A stretch of 64,000 nt of DNA from Candidatus Saccharibacteria bacterium UBA5148 (GTDB lineage: Bacteria > Patescibacteriota > Saccharimonadia > Saccharimonadales > UBA4665): the NCBI GenBank assembly GCA_002413835.1, contig DHXU01000009.1, forward strand, positions 42,986 through 106,985, read 5' to 3'. Under the pieces are notes generated by a model. That model searched no databases. It saw nothing but the letters and a program-made list of their open reading frames with translations, and was not told the DNA's origin. Of the stretch, positions 1 through 7,544 are shown one piece after another (position 1 is the stretch's first letter; each line of letters starts with the position of its first letter). Made by a program: the position numbers and the translations under genes.

Positions 1-48
1 CTGACGCAGCGAGTCCAGAAACGTATCGTCGTAGTTTTTACTTGACAT
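1..48 (-). CDS. N-terminal end of an unidentified gene, cut by the window edge
   Basis: On the minus strand an ATG at 48-46 opens a frame that runs off the left edge, giving the 16 residues MSSKNYDDTFLDSLRQ. A -10-like TATAGT lies at 59-64, about 10 nt upstream of the ATG. The peptide is too short to assign a function. It is divergent from the lipoprotein gene at 243. Confidence 0.4.
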   Translation of the reverse strand, partial: MSSKNYDDTFLDSLRQ

Positions 49-205
49 ATTATTCCATACTATACACTAAACCATCAATAATCCAAGCATAAGTCACCTG
101 GAGTTGGTGAGTCGTTATACAGTTTGTGCGTGCAGTACATCTAGCACCATGACAGCCACTTTTGGCGTATAGATACTATCTAAAGACTTGGGTTTAACTA
201 TATAT

Positions 206-234
206 TTGTAATAGTCGCACATTTGATGTAAAAT
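206..234 (+). promoter_or_regulatory. Sigma70-like promoter of the lipoprotein gene
   Basis: TTGTAA (206-211), a 17-nt spacer, and TAAAAT (229-234). The -10 box ends 8 nt before the ATG at 243, so the transcript would have almost no 5' leader. The rest of 49-242 shows no gene. Confidence 0.5.
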
Positions 235-242
235 CTTGGAAA

Positions 243-1043
243 ATGCATCGATTTCTAAGCCCAGATTTTTCCAGAGAAAGTGTCGCCGCGTTCGCTGCCG
301 CAGTAGTCGGAGCGGCGGTTTTGACCGGCTGTGGGTCTGGCCGGCCTGACGAATCAAGCCCAAGCCCTACCAGCTCTGAGCAGGCCTCACCATCTACTAC
401 GCCTCCATCAGCAGAACAAATCCAGCTTGAAGCCAATGCCCACACCTCGCATATCGAAACCTCTATTCTCAGTAGGAACAAGGTCGACACTGATAGTATG
501 AAAGCCCTGGCAGCCACTGTATACAGCCCTGTCAAGCGAGCCATCGACAAAAAAACACCGGCCGACAAGCTCCCGAAGCCAGCCAGCGCCGGAGCCAGTT
601 TGAACGCCTTGTTTAAGACAGATTTCAATCTATCCGAAGTACATACGGCCAAAGACGCCGCCCAACGGCTGGTCGACACCACGGCTTTCATTGATATCAC
701 GCCTGATATACAACCGGAGGACATGCCCTACTTGCCTGAAGGTACAATAGTCGTCGAGGCCGGAGCACCAGGATCCTATTTCCTGGCCGTGTCACTGCGC
801 TCAGATAATCCAGCCGCGACCAAGGGCCGGTCTGTACTTGCCAACTCTTTTGGGATGGAAGATATCCAGAAGCAGATCGACAAGAAGACGCTGACGTACG
901 TCTTGGTGCCAGTCAAGCCGAAGATACCGCTTCCGCCAGCAGTATCGCCAACCCCCACGGCATCACCGACTCCTACTGTATCACCAACTCCTACCGCGTC
1001 GCCCACTCCCAAAGCTTCAAAGCCTGGCAACCCTGCCGTATAG
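243..1043 (+). CDS. Predicted secreted lipoprotein with Pro/Thr/Ser-rich tail
   Basis: A 266-residue protein of unknown function. The N-terminus has a hydrophobic stretch (about residues 14-28) ending in a lipobox LTGC, with Cys30 as the probable lipidated residue, so it should be anchored outside the cytoplasmic membrane. A Ser/Pro/Thr-rich linker follows (about 36-55), then a soluble domain of roughly 170 residues that I do not recognise. The C-terminal 35 residues or so are short SPTPT-type repeats encoded by near-repeats at about 940-1015, typical of wall-spanning linkers. The ATG was chosen because a promoter sits directly upstream. Confidence 0.75.
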   Translation: MHRFLSPDFSRESVAAFAAAVVGAAVLTGCGSGRPDESSPSPTSSEQASPSTTPPSAEQIQLEANAHTSHIETSILSRNKVDTDSMKALAATVYSPVKRAIDKKTPADKLPKPASAGASLNALFKTDFNLSEVHTAKDAAQRLVDTTAFIDITPDIQPEDMPYLPEGTIVVEAGAPGSYFLAVSLRSDNPAATKGRSVLANSFGMEDIQKQIDKKTLTYVLVPVKPKIPLPPAVSPTPTASPTPTVSPTPTASPTPKASKPGNPAV

Positions 1044-1110
1044 CCGATTGCCGACGCTCGATAAACTGACCTACACCCGGGAAAGGTCATCGTAAGCTAT
1101 AATAGTCTCA

Positions 1111-1818
1111 ATGACCTCACCCATAACACCTCACCCCCACGAAATACATAGATCCCACCGCTCAGGCTGGCTGCGGGCAGCAGTCCTGGGCGTAAATGAC
1201 GGAATTGTTTCAACATCCAGCTTAATGCTCGGCGTGGCCACTGCTTCATCAAGTACCTCAGCTGTGCTGACAGCCGGTATTGCAGGCCTGGCAGCCGGCG
1301 CATTTTCCATGGCTGTCGGCGAGTATGTATCTGTCAGCTCGCAGCGCGATTCTGAACGGGAAGACATAGCCATAGAAGAACGGTCGCTGGCTGCCAACCC
1401 GGATGCCGAGCTGGAAGAACTGGCCACTATCTATCAGAGCCGTGGTCTGGATGTCGAGCTCTCCATGCAGGTTGCCCGGCAGTTACACGACCACGATGCC
1501 GTAGCAGCCCACGCCCGGGATGAACTCGGTATTGACCATGAAGCATTGGCAAATCCCGGCCAGGCAGCACTGGCTTCGGCCTTAGCGTTTTCAGTCGGCG
1601 CCTTCGTCCCGATACTGGCTACGCTGATAACGACCGGTCGTGCCGGGTCATATCTGATAGTTATATTCTCGCTGGTTGCGCTCGGCGTCTCCGGTGCCAT
1701 CGGGGCATATGTCGGCGGTGGCCACAAGCTGAAGGCTGCAGCCCGGGTCCTGCTCGGAGGTAGTGTAGCCATGGCCGCGACGGCATTTATCGGACATCTT
1801 ATAGGCTCGACTATCTAA
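1111..1818 (+). CDS. VIT1/CCC1 family transporter
   Basis: A 235-residue integral membrane protein of the VIT1/CCC1 family, which moves Fe2+ or Mn2+ across membranes. The family signature is at the start: GWLRAAVLGVNDGIVSTSSL (about residues 15-34), followed by a Gly/Ala-rich helix with GAFSMAVGEYVSV (about 65-77). A soluble acidic segment (about 80-150, many Glu/Asp) matches the metal-binding region of the family, and three hydrophobic helices close the protein. A TATAAT at 1098-1103 ends 7 nt before the ATG, so the mRNA is probably leaderless. The metal substrate cannot be told from the sequence. Confidence 0.88.
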   Translation: MTSPITPHPHEIHRSHRSGWLRAAVLGVNDGIVSTSSLMLGVATASSSTSAVLTAGIAGLAAGAFSMAVGEYVSVSSQRDSEREDIAIEERSLAANPDAELEELATIYQSRGLDVELSMQVARQLHDHDAVAAHARDELGIDHEALANPGQAALASALAFSVGAFVPILATLITTGRAGSYLIVIFSLVALGVSGAIGAYVGGGHKLKAAARVLLGGSVAMAATAFIGHLIGSTI

Positions 1819-1924
1819 GGTGGCCGGCTACCAGCCAGATTCCGAACCGCTCCCATTTGTGGGACGCATTGTTTCCAGCCTGTGATCATAGCCGGCCATA
1901 CCTGCTGATCATTTTCAATGATAC

Positions 1925-1961
1925 TTGACAGCTCATAGTACCTTGTATAACATAGTACTAT
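1925..1961 (+). promoter_or_regulatory. PadR-gene promoter with overlapping inverted repeat (likely operator)
   Basis: TTGACA (1925-1930) and a -10 candidate TATAAC (1946-1951; 15-nt spacing, or TAACAT at 17 nt). An inverted repeat ATAGTAC (1935-1941) / GTACTAT (1955-1961) covers the promoter and abuts the ATG at 1962. PadR regulators commonly bind palindromes at their own promoter, so autoregulation is a reasonable inference. Confidence 0.55.
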
Positions 1962-2321
1962 ATGAATAATTCTACTAATAATGACAACTTGATAGCCCAG
2001 TCCGAAACCCAGATGCGTAAAGGCATGCTGACCTACTGTGTCCTGCTGCTGCTCAAAGACGGCAAGGTCTATACATCCGAGATCATCCGTGCCCTGCACG
2101 AGGCCGAACTGATTGTCGTCGAAGGCACACTCTACCCTCTCCTGAACCGCTTGGCCCGGGACAATCTGCTGGCCTACGAGTGGCAGGAAAGCGAACAAGG
2201 ACCGCCGCGTAAGTACTATTGGTTGACAGACGAAGGTCATGAACTTCAGAAAGAGCTCAAAGCCAACTATCACAAGTTACACAGCTCGATTAAGGCACTG
2301 GAAAAAGGAGCCAACACATGA
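1962..2321 (+). CDS. PadR family transcriptional regulator
   Basis: A 119-residue winged-helix repressor of the PadR family. The core (about residues 20-85) follows the family pattern: MRKGML..CVLLLL, then a recognition helix region ending in EGTLYPLLNRLARDNLL, then the wing PPRKYYWLTDEG. A C-terminal helix (about 95-115) should provide the dimer interface. It overlaps the next gene by 4 nt (ATGA), so the two are translated together. This PadR plus membrane protein arrangement is common in Gram-positive bacteria, where the pair responds to envelope stress. Confidence 0.9.
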   Translation: MNNSTNNDNLIAQSETQMRKGMLTYCVLLLLKDGKVYTSEIIRALHEAELIVVEGTLYPLLNRLARDNLLAYEWQESEQGPPRKYYWLTDEGHELQKELKANYHKLHSSIKALEKGANT

Positions 2322-3640
2322 ACGAAGTAACAAACATCCACCTTGGTCGGCAGGCCTTTACGATATCGGCCAGCGCCCACCATGCGCTCAAGGCCTATCT
2401 GGATGACATCCAGAAGCAGGTCGGTGACAAAGAAGTCGTCAACGAAGTCGAGCTGCGGATGGCCGAGATATTGAACGAACGCGGTATCGTCGGCGAGAAA
2501 GTGGTTCTGCCGGAGGACATAGAGTATCTGAAGCAGCAGCTTGGCAATCCCGCTGATTTCTCAGAAGATGGTGATACTTCTGCCGCAGCGCAGCCCACCG
2601 AACCGGCCGCTACCAAAAGATTGTTCCGCGATACCGAGAATGCCATGTTGGCTGGCGTATCGGCTGGCCTGGCCAATTATTTTGGCCTGGACGTTGTACT
2701 GATGCGAATCATCTTCGTGGCGCTAGCTATATTCGGTGGTGGCGTTGGTATATTGCTATATGTCGTACTCTGGCTGGTCGTACCACCGGCCACGACCTCG
2801 AGCGAGAAACTGCAGATGAAAGGCAGATCCGTCACTATTGATGCCCTCAAAGAATCAGTCAACAGAGCCGACCTGCCAGGTGCTGCCCGCCAGATGAACC
2901 AGACAGTTTTGCCCGTCATTAATCTGGTGCTCCGGATAGTCCTCAAAATACTCGGTGTCGGATTTATCGTGGCAGGACTGGCAGTCATCTTTGGACTGGC
3001 TGCAGTCAAAGGCTACATGCTGTTGCACCACGGCCAACTATTTCAGGAAAACTTCTTCCCTGTCGGTACACGCGAGCAGCTGCTAGCCGGCCTGGCCATG
3101 GTTTTGGCAGCTATCATCGCAGTCTGCTCGATACTGGTAGGCGTCGGCGTTTTCAAACATAAATGGCCGATACGCGGCTGGGTGACCGCAGTACTGATCA
3201 GCATTTTTCTACTTGGCTCAGCCGCCGGCATCGCATTGTCTGCCGATATCGCACCCCGAGTGCGAGCCCGTTACGAATCCTCCATGTACACGACAGGGGT
3301 CAAAAACATCCAAAGCTTCAACAATGTCACGACTGATGGCGGCGTAGACGTGGAATACATAGCGTCACCTGACTATGCGGTCAATATGCGCTACTACGGC
3401 CACCCTGATATTTCCAAGATAAAATTTACTGTCGTCAATAAAACCCTGCACATAGATTCGTCAGCCTTCAATGGCAGTCGGCATTGCACCATGCTTTGCC
3501 TGTTTCCGGAATACAACATGGTAGTCCAGGTTGCGGCACCTAATGTCCAGAACTTCCGGATGCCTCCGGGGTCTGAGTTATTCTTCCCTGATCGGCCTCC
3601 CAGCCCGGTTATGCCATACTACCGGCCGGAAAAGCCATAG
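2318..3640 (+). CDS. PspC domain membrane protein, cotranscribed with PadR
   Basis: A 440-residue protein. Residues about 1-90 are a helical cytoplasmic region. A PspC domain follows at about 100-165: TKRLFRDTENAMLAGVSAG, then LANYFGLD and two hydrophobic helices ending in LWLVVPP. Three or so further membrane helices lie at about 200-310. The C-terminal 130 residues look like an extracytoplasmic beta-rich domain. PspC proteins sense or buffer envelope stress. The gene starts inside the last codon of the PadR gene, so they form one operon under the padR promoter. The exact signal is unknown. Confidence 0.82.
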   Translation: MNEVTNIHLGRQAFTISASAHHALKAYLDDIQKQVGDKEVVNEVELRMAEILNERGIVGEKVVLPEDIEYLKQQLGNPADFSEDGDTSAAAQPTEPAATKRLFRDTENAMLAGVSAGLANYFGLDVVLMRIIFVALAIFGGGVGILLYVVLWLVVPPATTSSEKLQMKGRSVTIDALKESVNRADLPGAARQMNQTVLPVINLVLRIVLKILGVGFIVAGLAVIFGLAAVKGYMLLHHGQLFQENFFPVGTREQLLAGLAMVLAAIIAVCSILVGVGVFKHKWPIRGWVTAVLISIFLLGSAAGIALSADIAPRVRARYESSMYTTGVKNIQSFNNVTTDGGVDVEYIASPDYAVNMRYYGHPDISKIKFTVVNKTLHIDSSAFNGSRHCTMLCLFPEYNMVVQVAAPNVQNFRMPPGSELFFPDRPPSPVMPYYRPEKP

Positions 3641-3677
3641 TTTATCGGTCATCCGTTACCAACTCGAGACTACGACC

Positions 3678-4547
3678 TTAGGGATACCGCTGGAATAATC
3701 GGTCCATCGCAACAATCCGGCTATCAATGTTTAGGTCGACGCATAATTTCGCAAACCTTCGATGCGGACCAATATCCTCAGTACCTTCAAATGGTTTGTC
3801 GAAAATTCTCCTGTAGGCTTCCAGGATTTTCCGGTTATTATTGACGAGCTTTAAGCCGCGTATAACCTGCAATTCATTCCCTGCATGCAAGGCTTCTGCT
3901 GTAATAGTCTCGGCATGCTTTATCTCATCCCCCCTGCGGTTCAGATACTTCTCATACGGAAGTTGCCAGAACTGATAGGTGTGTGGATTTGGAGGAGTAT
4001 TCCGTTTCGACCATGCAATGAACCGTTCGCGTACCTGATTGCGGACGCAGCCACGGAAAAACAATGCGGCCGGCGTCTCAGCACCGCTGCCCGGCTTGCG
4101 GGGCGACCAAACCCGTTCGTTCACGCCATCACCAACCTTGTACGCTTTTCCGCGCTGCTCAAGCTCACGCATACCTCTATACCGGACGAGCTGATCATCG
4201 GGGACTATCCTGACAAATTCGACTGCGCTCGTTATATTCGGGATAGGGGCATCCAGTTCAGTAAATCTTTCTAATCTGGGAGTAGTGCTCGTCTTCGGCG
4301 GAGAGTCGGGAGGAGTCCATAGTGGCGGTCTGGACACAGGTGTGGCCTGAACTCCAGGACGTCTGCCTCGTCCTTCGTCTATCAATCTGTTCCGGGCCTG
4401 CAACTCCTCCTCGTATTCCTGCCGGGTTCGGAAATCTTGCGGGTGGGTTCCACCGACCGACTGTTCTCTCGAACCCTGATAATCTGCTGGATAGGTATCC
4501 GGGTTAAACCATGGATCGGTGTAGCCGTTATAAAAGTCTCCTGACAT
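3678..4547 (-). CDS. Hypothetical protein, 289 aa
   Basis: Not recognised. The first 115 residues or so are rich in Pro, Gly, Asp and Arg and look disordered. The C-terminal 170 residues or so look folded and helical, with several Trp and Tyr (for example YQFWQLPYEKYLN). No signal peptide or membrane helix is seen. A Shine-Dalgarno-like GAGGAG lies shortly upstream of the ATG, supporting this start. It converges on the PspC gene and begins the accessory region. Confidence 0.65.
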   Translation of the reverse strand: MSGDFYNGYTDPWFNPDTYPADYQGSREQSVGGTHPQDFRTRQEYEEELQARNRLIDEGRGRRPGVQATPVSRPPLWTPPDSPPKTSTTPRLERFTELDAPIPNITSAVEFVRIVPDDQLVRYRGMRELEQRGKAYKVGDGVNERVWSPRKPGSGAETPAALFFRGCVRNQVRERFIAWSKRNTPPNPHTYQFWQLPYEKYLNRRGDEIKHAETITAEALHAGNELQVIRGLKLVNNNRKILEAYRRIFDKPFEGTEDIGPHRRFAKLCVDLNIDSRIVAMDRLFQRYP

Positions 4548-4659
4548 CTAGCCGCTCCTCGCCTATGTAATTGGAGCTATACTACCATGTTGTTAGTCAA
4601 ATGTCGTATATAGGTTCGAAAGCAGTGCCAATTTTGTATTTAATCAGGGACCTCGATGC

Positions 4660-5139
4660 TCAACCGATAATCTTTTCGATGTATTCAGCGTGTGTATCAG
4701 TTTTGAGATGCTTATAATCGGCGTACTGCAAGCTAGTTGGCGTTAATTGCAGCGGCATATAGCTGCCGGCTTTCAGTTTCTCGACTGGTGGCACCCAGGC
4801 ATAGTCGCCTTTTGAGCGAAGGTCAGCGAACTTAGTGAAGAATATATCCATATACTGCTGCACAGGCACGGCAGATATCTTACCCGTTAGCTGAACTGTA
4901 GTTTGGCTGTCGCTGTCCGCAATAGTCAGTGCAGCCAGCGCCGTATTATCGATATTCTGGTACTTCAGCGTCTCAGCCCGTGTCACGAAATAGAAGTTAA
5001 AGTCCTCATCGGCAATATAGTATACAGCCGAACCCCACGGTGTGCCGTTATCTGATACGGTGGATAAGATTCCCATCGGATGATGCCGTAAAAAGGCATG
5101 GACTTTTTGATGATCGTGAACTTGATGTGATTCTTTAAT
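4660..5139 (-). CDS. Pyridoxamine 5'-phosphate oxidase-like (FMN-binding split barrel) protein with probable ATT start
   Basis: The family core starts HPMGILSTVSDNGTPWG and continues with SAVYYIAD and the FYFVTRAETLKY strand, as in FMN-binding split-barrel proteins. The first in-frame ATG (5076) would cut off the usual N-terminal helix. Upstream, the frame is open to a stop at 5167-5169 and encodes that helix (KVHAFLRHH), but it contains no ATG, GTG or TTG. An ATT at 5139-5137 lies 5 nt after a perfect AAGGAG (5145-5150), so I place the start there (159 aa). The substrate is unknown. A sequencing error upstream is the main alternative. Confidence 0.7.
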   Translation of the reverse strand: MKESHQVHDHQKVHAFLRHHPMGILSTVSDNGTPWGSAVYYIADEDFNFYFVTRAETLKYQNIDNTALAALTIADSDSQTTVQLTGKISAVPVQQYMDIFFTKFADLRSKGDYAWVPPVEKLKAGSYMPLQLTPTSLQYADYKHLKTDTHAEYIEKIIG

Positions 5140-5441
5140 AGTAACTCCTTGATGGGTTAGCGATTTTCAGCAAGCGACGCCTAGTGTATTCTCTGTCGTC
5201 AAACACTATGTCATCGATATCCAAACGAGAGATGGATGGTACTTTCCCGGACGATTTACTGGTTACCACGTTCACTCCCCCTTGTTATACCATAGCTCAT
5301 TCACTTACTAGAATAACTGGTTTAATTGTCCAAGTATGTGCACAGACGCACGCAACTTACAATTTCGTAACAAGACTCTATCATGCGCATAGTTTATGCT
5401 TACAGGGGGTACATAGACCAAGCACACTAGCGGCCGCTCTG
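5140..5441. other. Region without a convincing gene
   Basis: Apart from the Shine-Dalgarno sequence of the minus-strand PNPOx-like gene (5145-5150), I see no supported gene. A plus-strand open frame at 5184-5504 has no family likeness and runs 63 nt into the opposite gene, so it is not listed as a CDS. Confidence 0.4.
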
Positions 5442-6134
5442 TTACGCCGGCAGCATGCCTCTGACTCTTGCCAGGAAGTCAGCTCCGCTATCCAAATCAA
5501 GTGACATCTGTCTAGGAATTATTACGTGAGCCATCTGTCTATACAGGCCACTTCTGCGGCTTAGAAGCTCTGGGTAGCAACGAGCCAATGCGTCTTGTGG
5601 AGACTTGTCAGTTTGCCCACAGTAAACATCGCCCCACACTACCGGTTTTGGCTCTGCAATATACAACTCAAACATCGCCTGTTGCATTTCTGCAGTAGCT
5701 TCCAAATAGACAACCGTACTATGACTTGCTAAGTCTTCGCAGAGTTCACCGCTTGTATGGACAACACTACCGGTTGTGTCCACGACTATGTTCCCGCCTA
5801 AGGGTGGCTGTTTAAGCCGGTCAATCGTGCGGCGGATGGTCATAGTTTCAAGGTCGAGATATGTTTGCTGGTTTGCCGCAAAGCGTAAATCGTGCGGCTG
5901 CCCCATCCATTTTGCCACGTCCGTGATACCGCCATTAAGCCCTGCTTCTTGCAGTACAGTTCCGAGCTCGGCCTCTATTAGATCATCACAACCTATAACG
6001 CTAAAACCCTCGGTATGTGTTAGGCTTGTTGACCAAAATGACTTACCGACATTAGACATGCCGACCAGCGTCAAAGCTAGCTCTCCGGCTTCTCGTCGTT
6101 CATCAAATTCGCGTTGTGTTATGGTTTCAGCCAT
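5442..6134 (-). CDS. P-loop NTPase, shikimate-kinase-like nucleotide/small-molecule kinase
   Basis: A 230-residue cytosolic protein. A Walker A motif GMSNVGKS is at about residues 23-30, followed by CDDLIE (about 49-54), the shikimate/gluconate-kinase-like acidic position after strand 2. A second acidic strand reads NIVVDTTGS (about 114-122). The size and order of motifs fit the small-molecule kinase branch of P-loop NTPases, but the substrate-binding part is not recognisable. A TATAGA box lies about 8 nt upstream of the ATG. The gene lies just beyond the T-arm-like fragment that ends the tRNA-fMet-associated segment. Confidence 0.7.
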   Translation of the reverse strand: MAETITQREFDERREAGELALTLVGMSNVGKSFWSTSLTHTEGFSVIGCDDLIEAELGTVLQEAGLNGGITDVAKWMGQPHDLRFAANQQTYLDLETMTIRRTIDRLKQPPLGGNIVVDTTGSVVHTSGELCEDLASHSTVVYLEATAEMQQAMFELYIAEPKPVVWGDVYCGQTDKSPQDALARCYPELLSRRSGLYRQMAHVIIPRQMSLDLDSGADFLARVRGMLPA

Positions 6135-6159
6135 ATGTAAACTCTATAGACAACTAGTT

Positions 6160-6172
6160 AGGACTCGAACCT
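6160..6172 (-). repeat. 13-nt copy of the tRNA-fMet T-arm
   Basis: The 13 nt AGGACTCGAACCT (plus-strand reading) are identical to 7558-7570 inside the intact tRNA-fMet. They overlap the stop codon of the RelE-like toxin gene. Thirteen bases alone could be chance. Together with the 20-nt match at 6811-6830 they suggest repeated recombination at the tRNA 3' half. Confidence 0.4.
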
Positions 6173-6428
6173 AGCCATACAGTTGGGAATGAGTGCCAAT
6201 TTTGTCAAAAATTGCTTCGTTTTCCCTCTGCAGATACAGTGCTCGATAATCGCGGGTTATATTGATGCTCCTGTATAACGAATATCTCCCTCTGAGCGCA
6301 TGATTGCGAAGCCTAGGATGAAGCGGATTGTCCCTAAACAGCGTGATATGTTCATATAGCTGCAGCTGTAATTTCGTAGACAATTTCTCTGCTTGTTTTA
6401 CAAACTCTTTCGAGTAGGTGATTTTCAT
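6171..6428 (-). CDS. RelE/YafQ-type toxin of a type II toxin-antitoxin system
   Basis: An 85-residue basic protein with the RelE/ParE fold pattern: MKITYSKEFVKQAEKL, a helix, the HPRLRNHALRGRYSLYRSI strand segment, ITRDYRALYL, then the C-terminal strand IFDKIGTHSQLYG. A histidine close to the C-terminus is what YafQ-type mRNA endonucleases use. The ATG overlaps the antitoxin stop by 4 nt (ATGA), the classic antitoxin-first order. The encoded stop lies within the 13-nt tRNA-like repeat, so the extreme C-terminus may have been shaped by integration. Confidence 0.88.
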   Translation of the reverse strand: MKITYSKEFVKQAEKLSTKLQLQLYEHITLFRDNPLHPRLRNHALRGRYSLYRSINITRDYRALYLQRENEAIFDKIGTHSQLYG

Positions 6429-6712
6429 TTTAGTTTAAGCTTGTTGGCCAAAAAATTGAGTGCTTCGTCGTTATTCTCAAACTTATAGTAGTCTCCAGCC
6501 TCAATCTGCTTGCGAGAAGCCGCCAACTCTTTCGCTGTCTTGGCGTTCGGGACTTCAGGCACATCGAAGGTAACGCTTTGCTCAGCCGCAAAACGTCGGA
6601 GCTCATTATTTAAAACAGCACTCACACTAATCCCAAGCTTATCTGCAGCTTTTGCGGCAAGTATCTTTAGCTCAGGATCAGTCTTTAAATTAATGACCGC
6701 ATATTTACTCAT
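6425..6712 (-). CDS. RelB/DinJ-type antitoxin
   Basis: A 95-residue protein. Residues 1-45 form a ribbon-helix-helix DNA-binding unit: YAVINLKTDPELK, then LGISVSAVLNNELRRF. The C-terminal half is acidic and should wrap the toxin. It comes first in the operon and should bind its own promoter (6719-6747). The -10 box ends 6 nt before the ATG, so the mRNA is leaderless. The pair sits inside the tRNA-fMet-associated segment, where such modules often stabilise mobile DNA. Confidence 0.87.
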   Translation of the reverse strand: MSKYAVINLKTDPELKILAAKAADKLGISVSAVLNNELRRFAAEQSVTFDVPEVPNAKTAKELAASRKQIEAGDYYKFENNDEALNFLANKLKLK

Positions 6713-6718
6713 ACCATA

Positions 6719-6747
6719 AGTATATACCTTTGGACAAAGTTTGTAAA
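6719..6747 (-). promoter_or_regulatory. Promoter of the toxin-antitoxin operon
   Basis: Reading the minus strand: TTTACA (6742-6747), a 17-nt spacer, TATACT (6719-6724), then 6 nt to the ATG at 6712. This is a near-consensus sigma70 promoter for a leaderless transcript. Confidence 0.7.
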
Positions 6748-6750
6748 CAG

Positions 6751-6777
6751 AAAAATAGCCGGCTGGTACCGGCTATT
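6751..6777 (-). terminator. Rho-independent terminator after the exonuclease gene
   Basis: Minus strand: AATAGCCGG, a 6-nt loop, CCGGCTATT, then a run of T (complement of 6751-6755). The stem arms are 6769-6777 and 6754-6762. It ends transcription from 6925-7479 and separates it from the toxin-antitoxin promoter. Confidence 0.75.
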
Positions 6778-6810
6778 AACTTCTTACAAATAATTTCCGT
6801 GTTACATAGA

Positions 6811-6830
6811 AATGGTTGCGGGACCAGGAC
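6811..6830 (-). repeat. 20-nt copy of the tRNA-fMet 3' end (att-like)
   Basis: 6811-6830 is identical to 7543-7562, the 3' end of tRNA-fMet from the T-stem through the encoded CCA. The bases just outside differ and no tRNA body follows, so it is a truncated copy. Its position, with a hairpin terminator shortly beyond as at the intact tRNA, resembles the distal attachment site left by an element that integrates into a tRNA 3' end. No integrase is present. Confidence 0.65.
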
Positions 6831-6924
6831 AGCGCACGTTAATCCAGCCGCCCGCTACGCTGTGGGCTGTGACTAACGACCGAACCTTTCGCTCCTGGCC
6901 GATATGATCACAGAGCTAACATGG

Positions 6925-7479
6925 TTACATCTGAGCCTGCTCAAAGTGATACGTAGCCGCAGCCATACTCCTCACATCATGAAGAGCATTATGAACATGT
7001 CCGTCCATTTTAAGCCCCGCCGCTTTGTATAAGGTGCCACTTGAATACTCACTTTGAGTCAGGCCCCATTTTTTTAAACTCTTTTGGATACGAATAAATG
7101 GCGCCTTCTCAAAGGGAAAATCGATATCGTAGTAACCGCAGTTTTGCCTTAAAACATACCAGTCCTTATCAAACGTATATATACTTACGTCGGCGCAAAA
7201 CTTTACAAATTTTTCAAGGGCAACAGGAAAGATAATCGCTTTTTCATCCACCTGCTCCTGGGTGATACCTGTCAGCTCAATAAAAAAATTTGGTAGTTCT
7301 TTTGTATAAGGTGGAGATGTGAACACATTAAACGAGCTCAGCTCTTTGCCGGCACTATGGTCATAGCAAATTGCCGCTATTTGTACCACCTGCCGCAAGT
7401 CATTTTCACCCGGCCTTCCAGTTTGCCGAGTCATACCCGGATAGCAATACTCCAAATCAAGATATACTCTCTTATTCAT
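6925..7479 (-). CDS. DEDDh-type 3'-5' exonuclease
   Basis: A 184-residue RNase H-fold exonuclease. The first catalytic pair is YLDLE (Asp and Glu at about residues 8-10), the middle Asp is likely in TFDKDWY (about 119-125), and the last motif is HNALHDVRSMA with the DEDDh His and Asp (about 162-170). This resembles DnaQ/oligoribonuclease-like enzymes that trim DNA or RNA from the 3' end. It lies alone between two terminators and between the two tRNA-fMet 3' sequences, so it may be cargo of the inserted segment. Confidence 0.8.
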   Translation of the reverse strand: MNKRVYLDLEYCYPGMTRQTGRPGENDLRQVVQIAAICYDHSAGKELSSFNVFTSPPYTKELPNFFIELTGITQEQVDEKAIIFPVALEKFVKFCADVSIYTFDKDWYVLRQNCGYYDIDFPFEKAPFIRIQKSLKKWGLTQSEYSSGTLYKAAGLKMDGHVHNALHDVRSMAAATYHFEQAQM

Positions 7480-7497
7480 AATCTACTCTTAGGATAA

Positions 7498-7521
7498 CAA
7501 AAGAACCGCTAATGCGGTTCT
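7498..7521 (-). terminator. Terminator downstream of tRNA-fMet
   Basis: Minus strand: AGAACCGC, loop ATTA, GCGGTTCT, then TTT. Stem arms are 7514-7521 and 7502-7509. It ends the tRNA transcript about 24 nt after the CCA. Confidence 0.7.
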
Positions 7522-7544
7522 AATTACTTCCATTCTACATAAAA

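Noticed and set aside
194..724. 176-codon minus-strand frame opposite the lipoprotein gene
   Set aside because: The plus strand has a promoter, lipobox and sensible domain order; the minus frame has none of these.
940..1015. Short periodic repeats that could suggest a CRISPR array
   Set aside because: They are in-frame codon repeats for a Ser/Pro/Thr linker, with no spacers and no cas genes in the window.
5184..5504. 106-codon plus-strand frame
   Set aside because: No recognisable composition, no ribosome-binding site, and it overlaps the P-loop gene antisense by 63 nt.
6831..6910. A second complete tRNA after the 20-nt match at 6811-6830
   Set aside because: The following sequence does not form a D-arm, anticodon arm or acceptor partner, so only a fragment is present.
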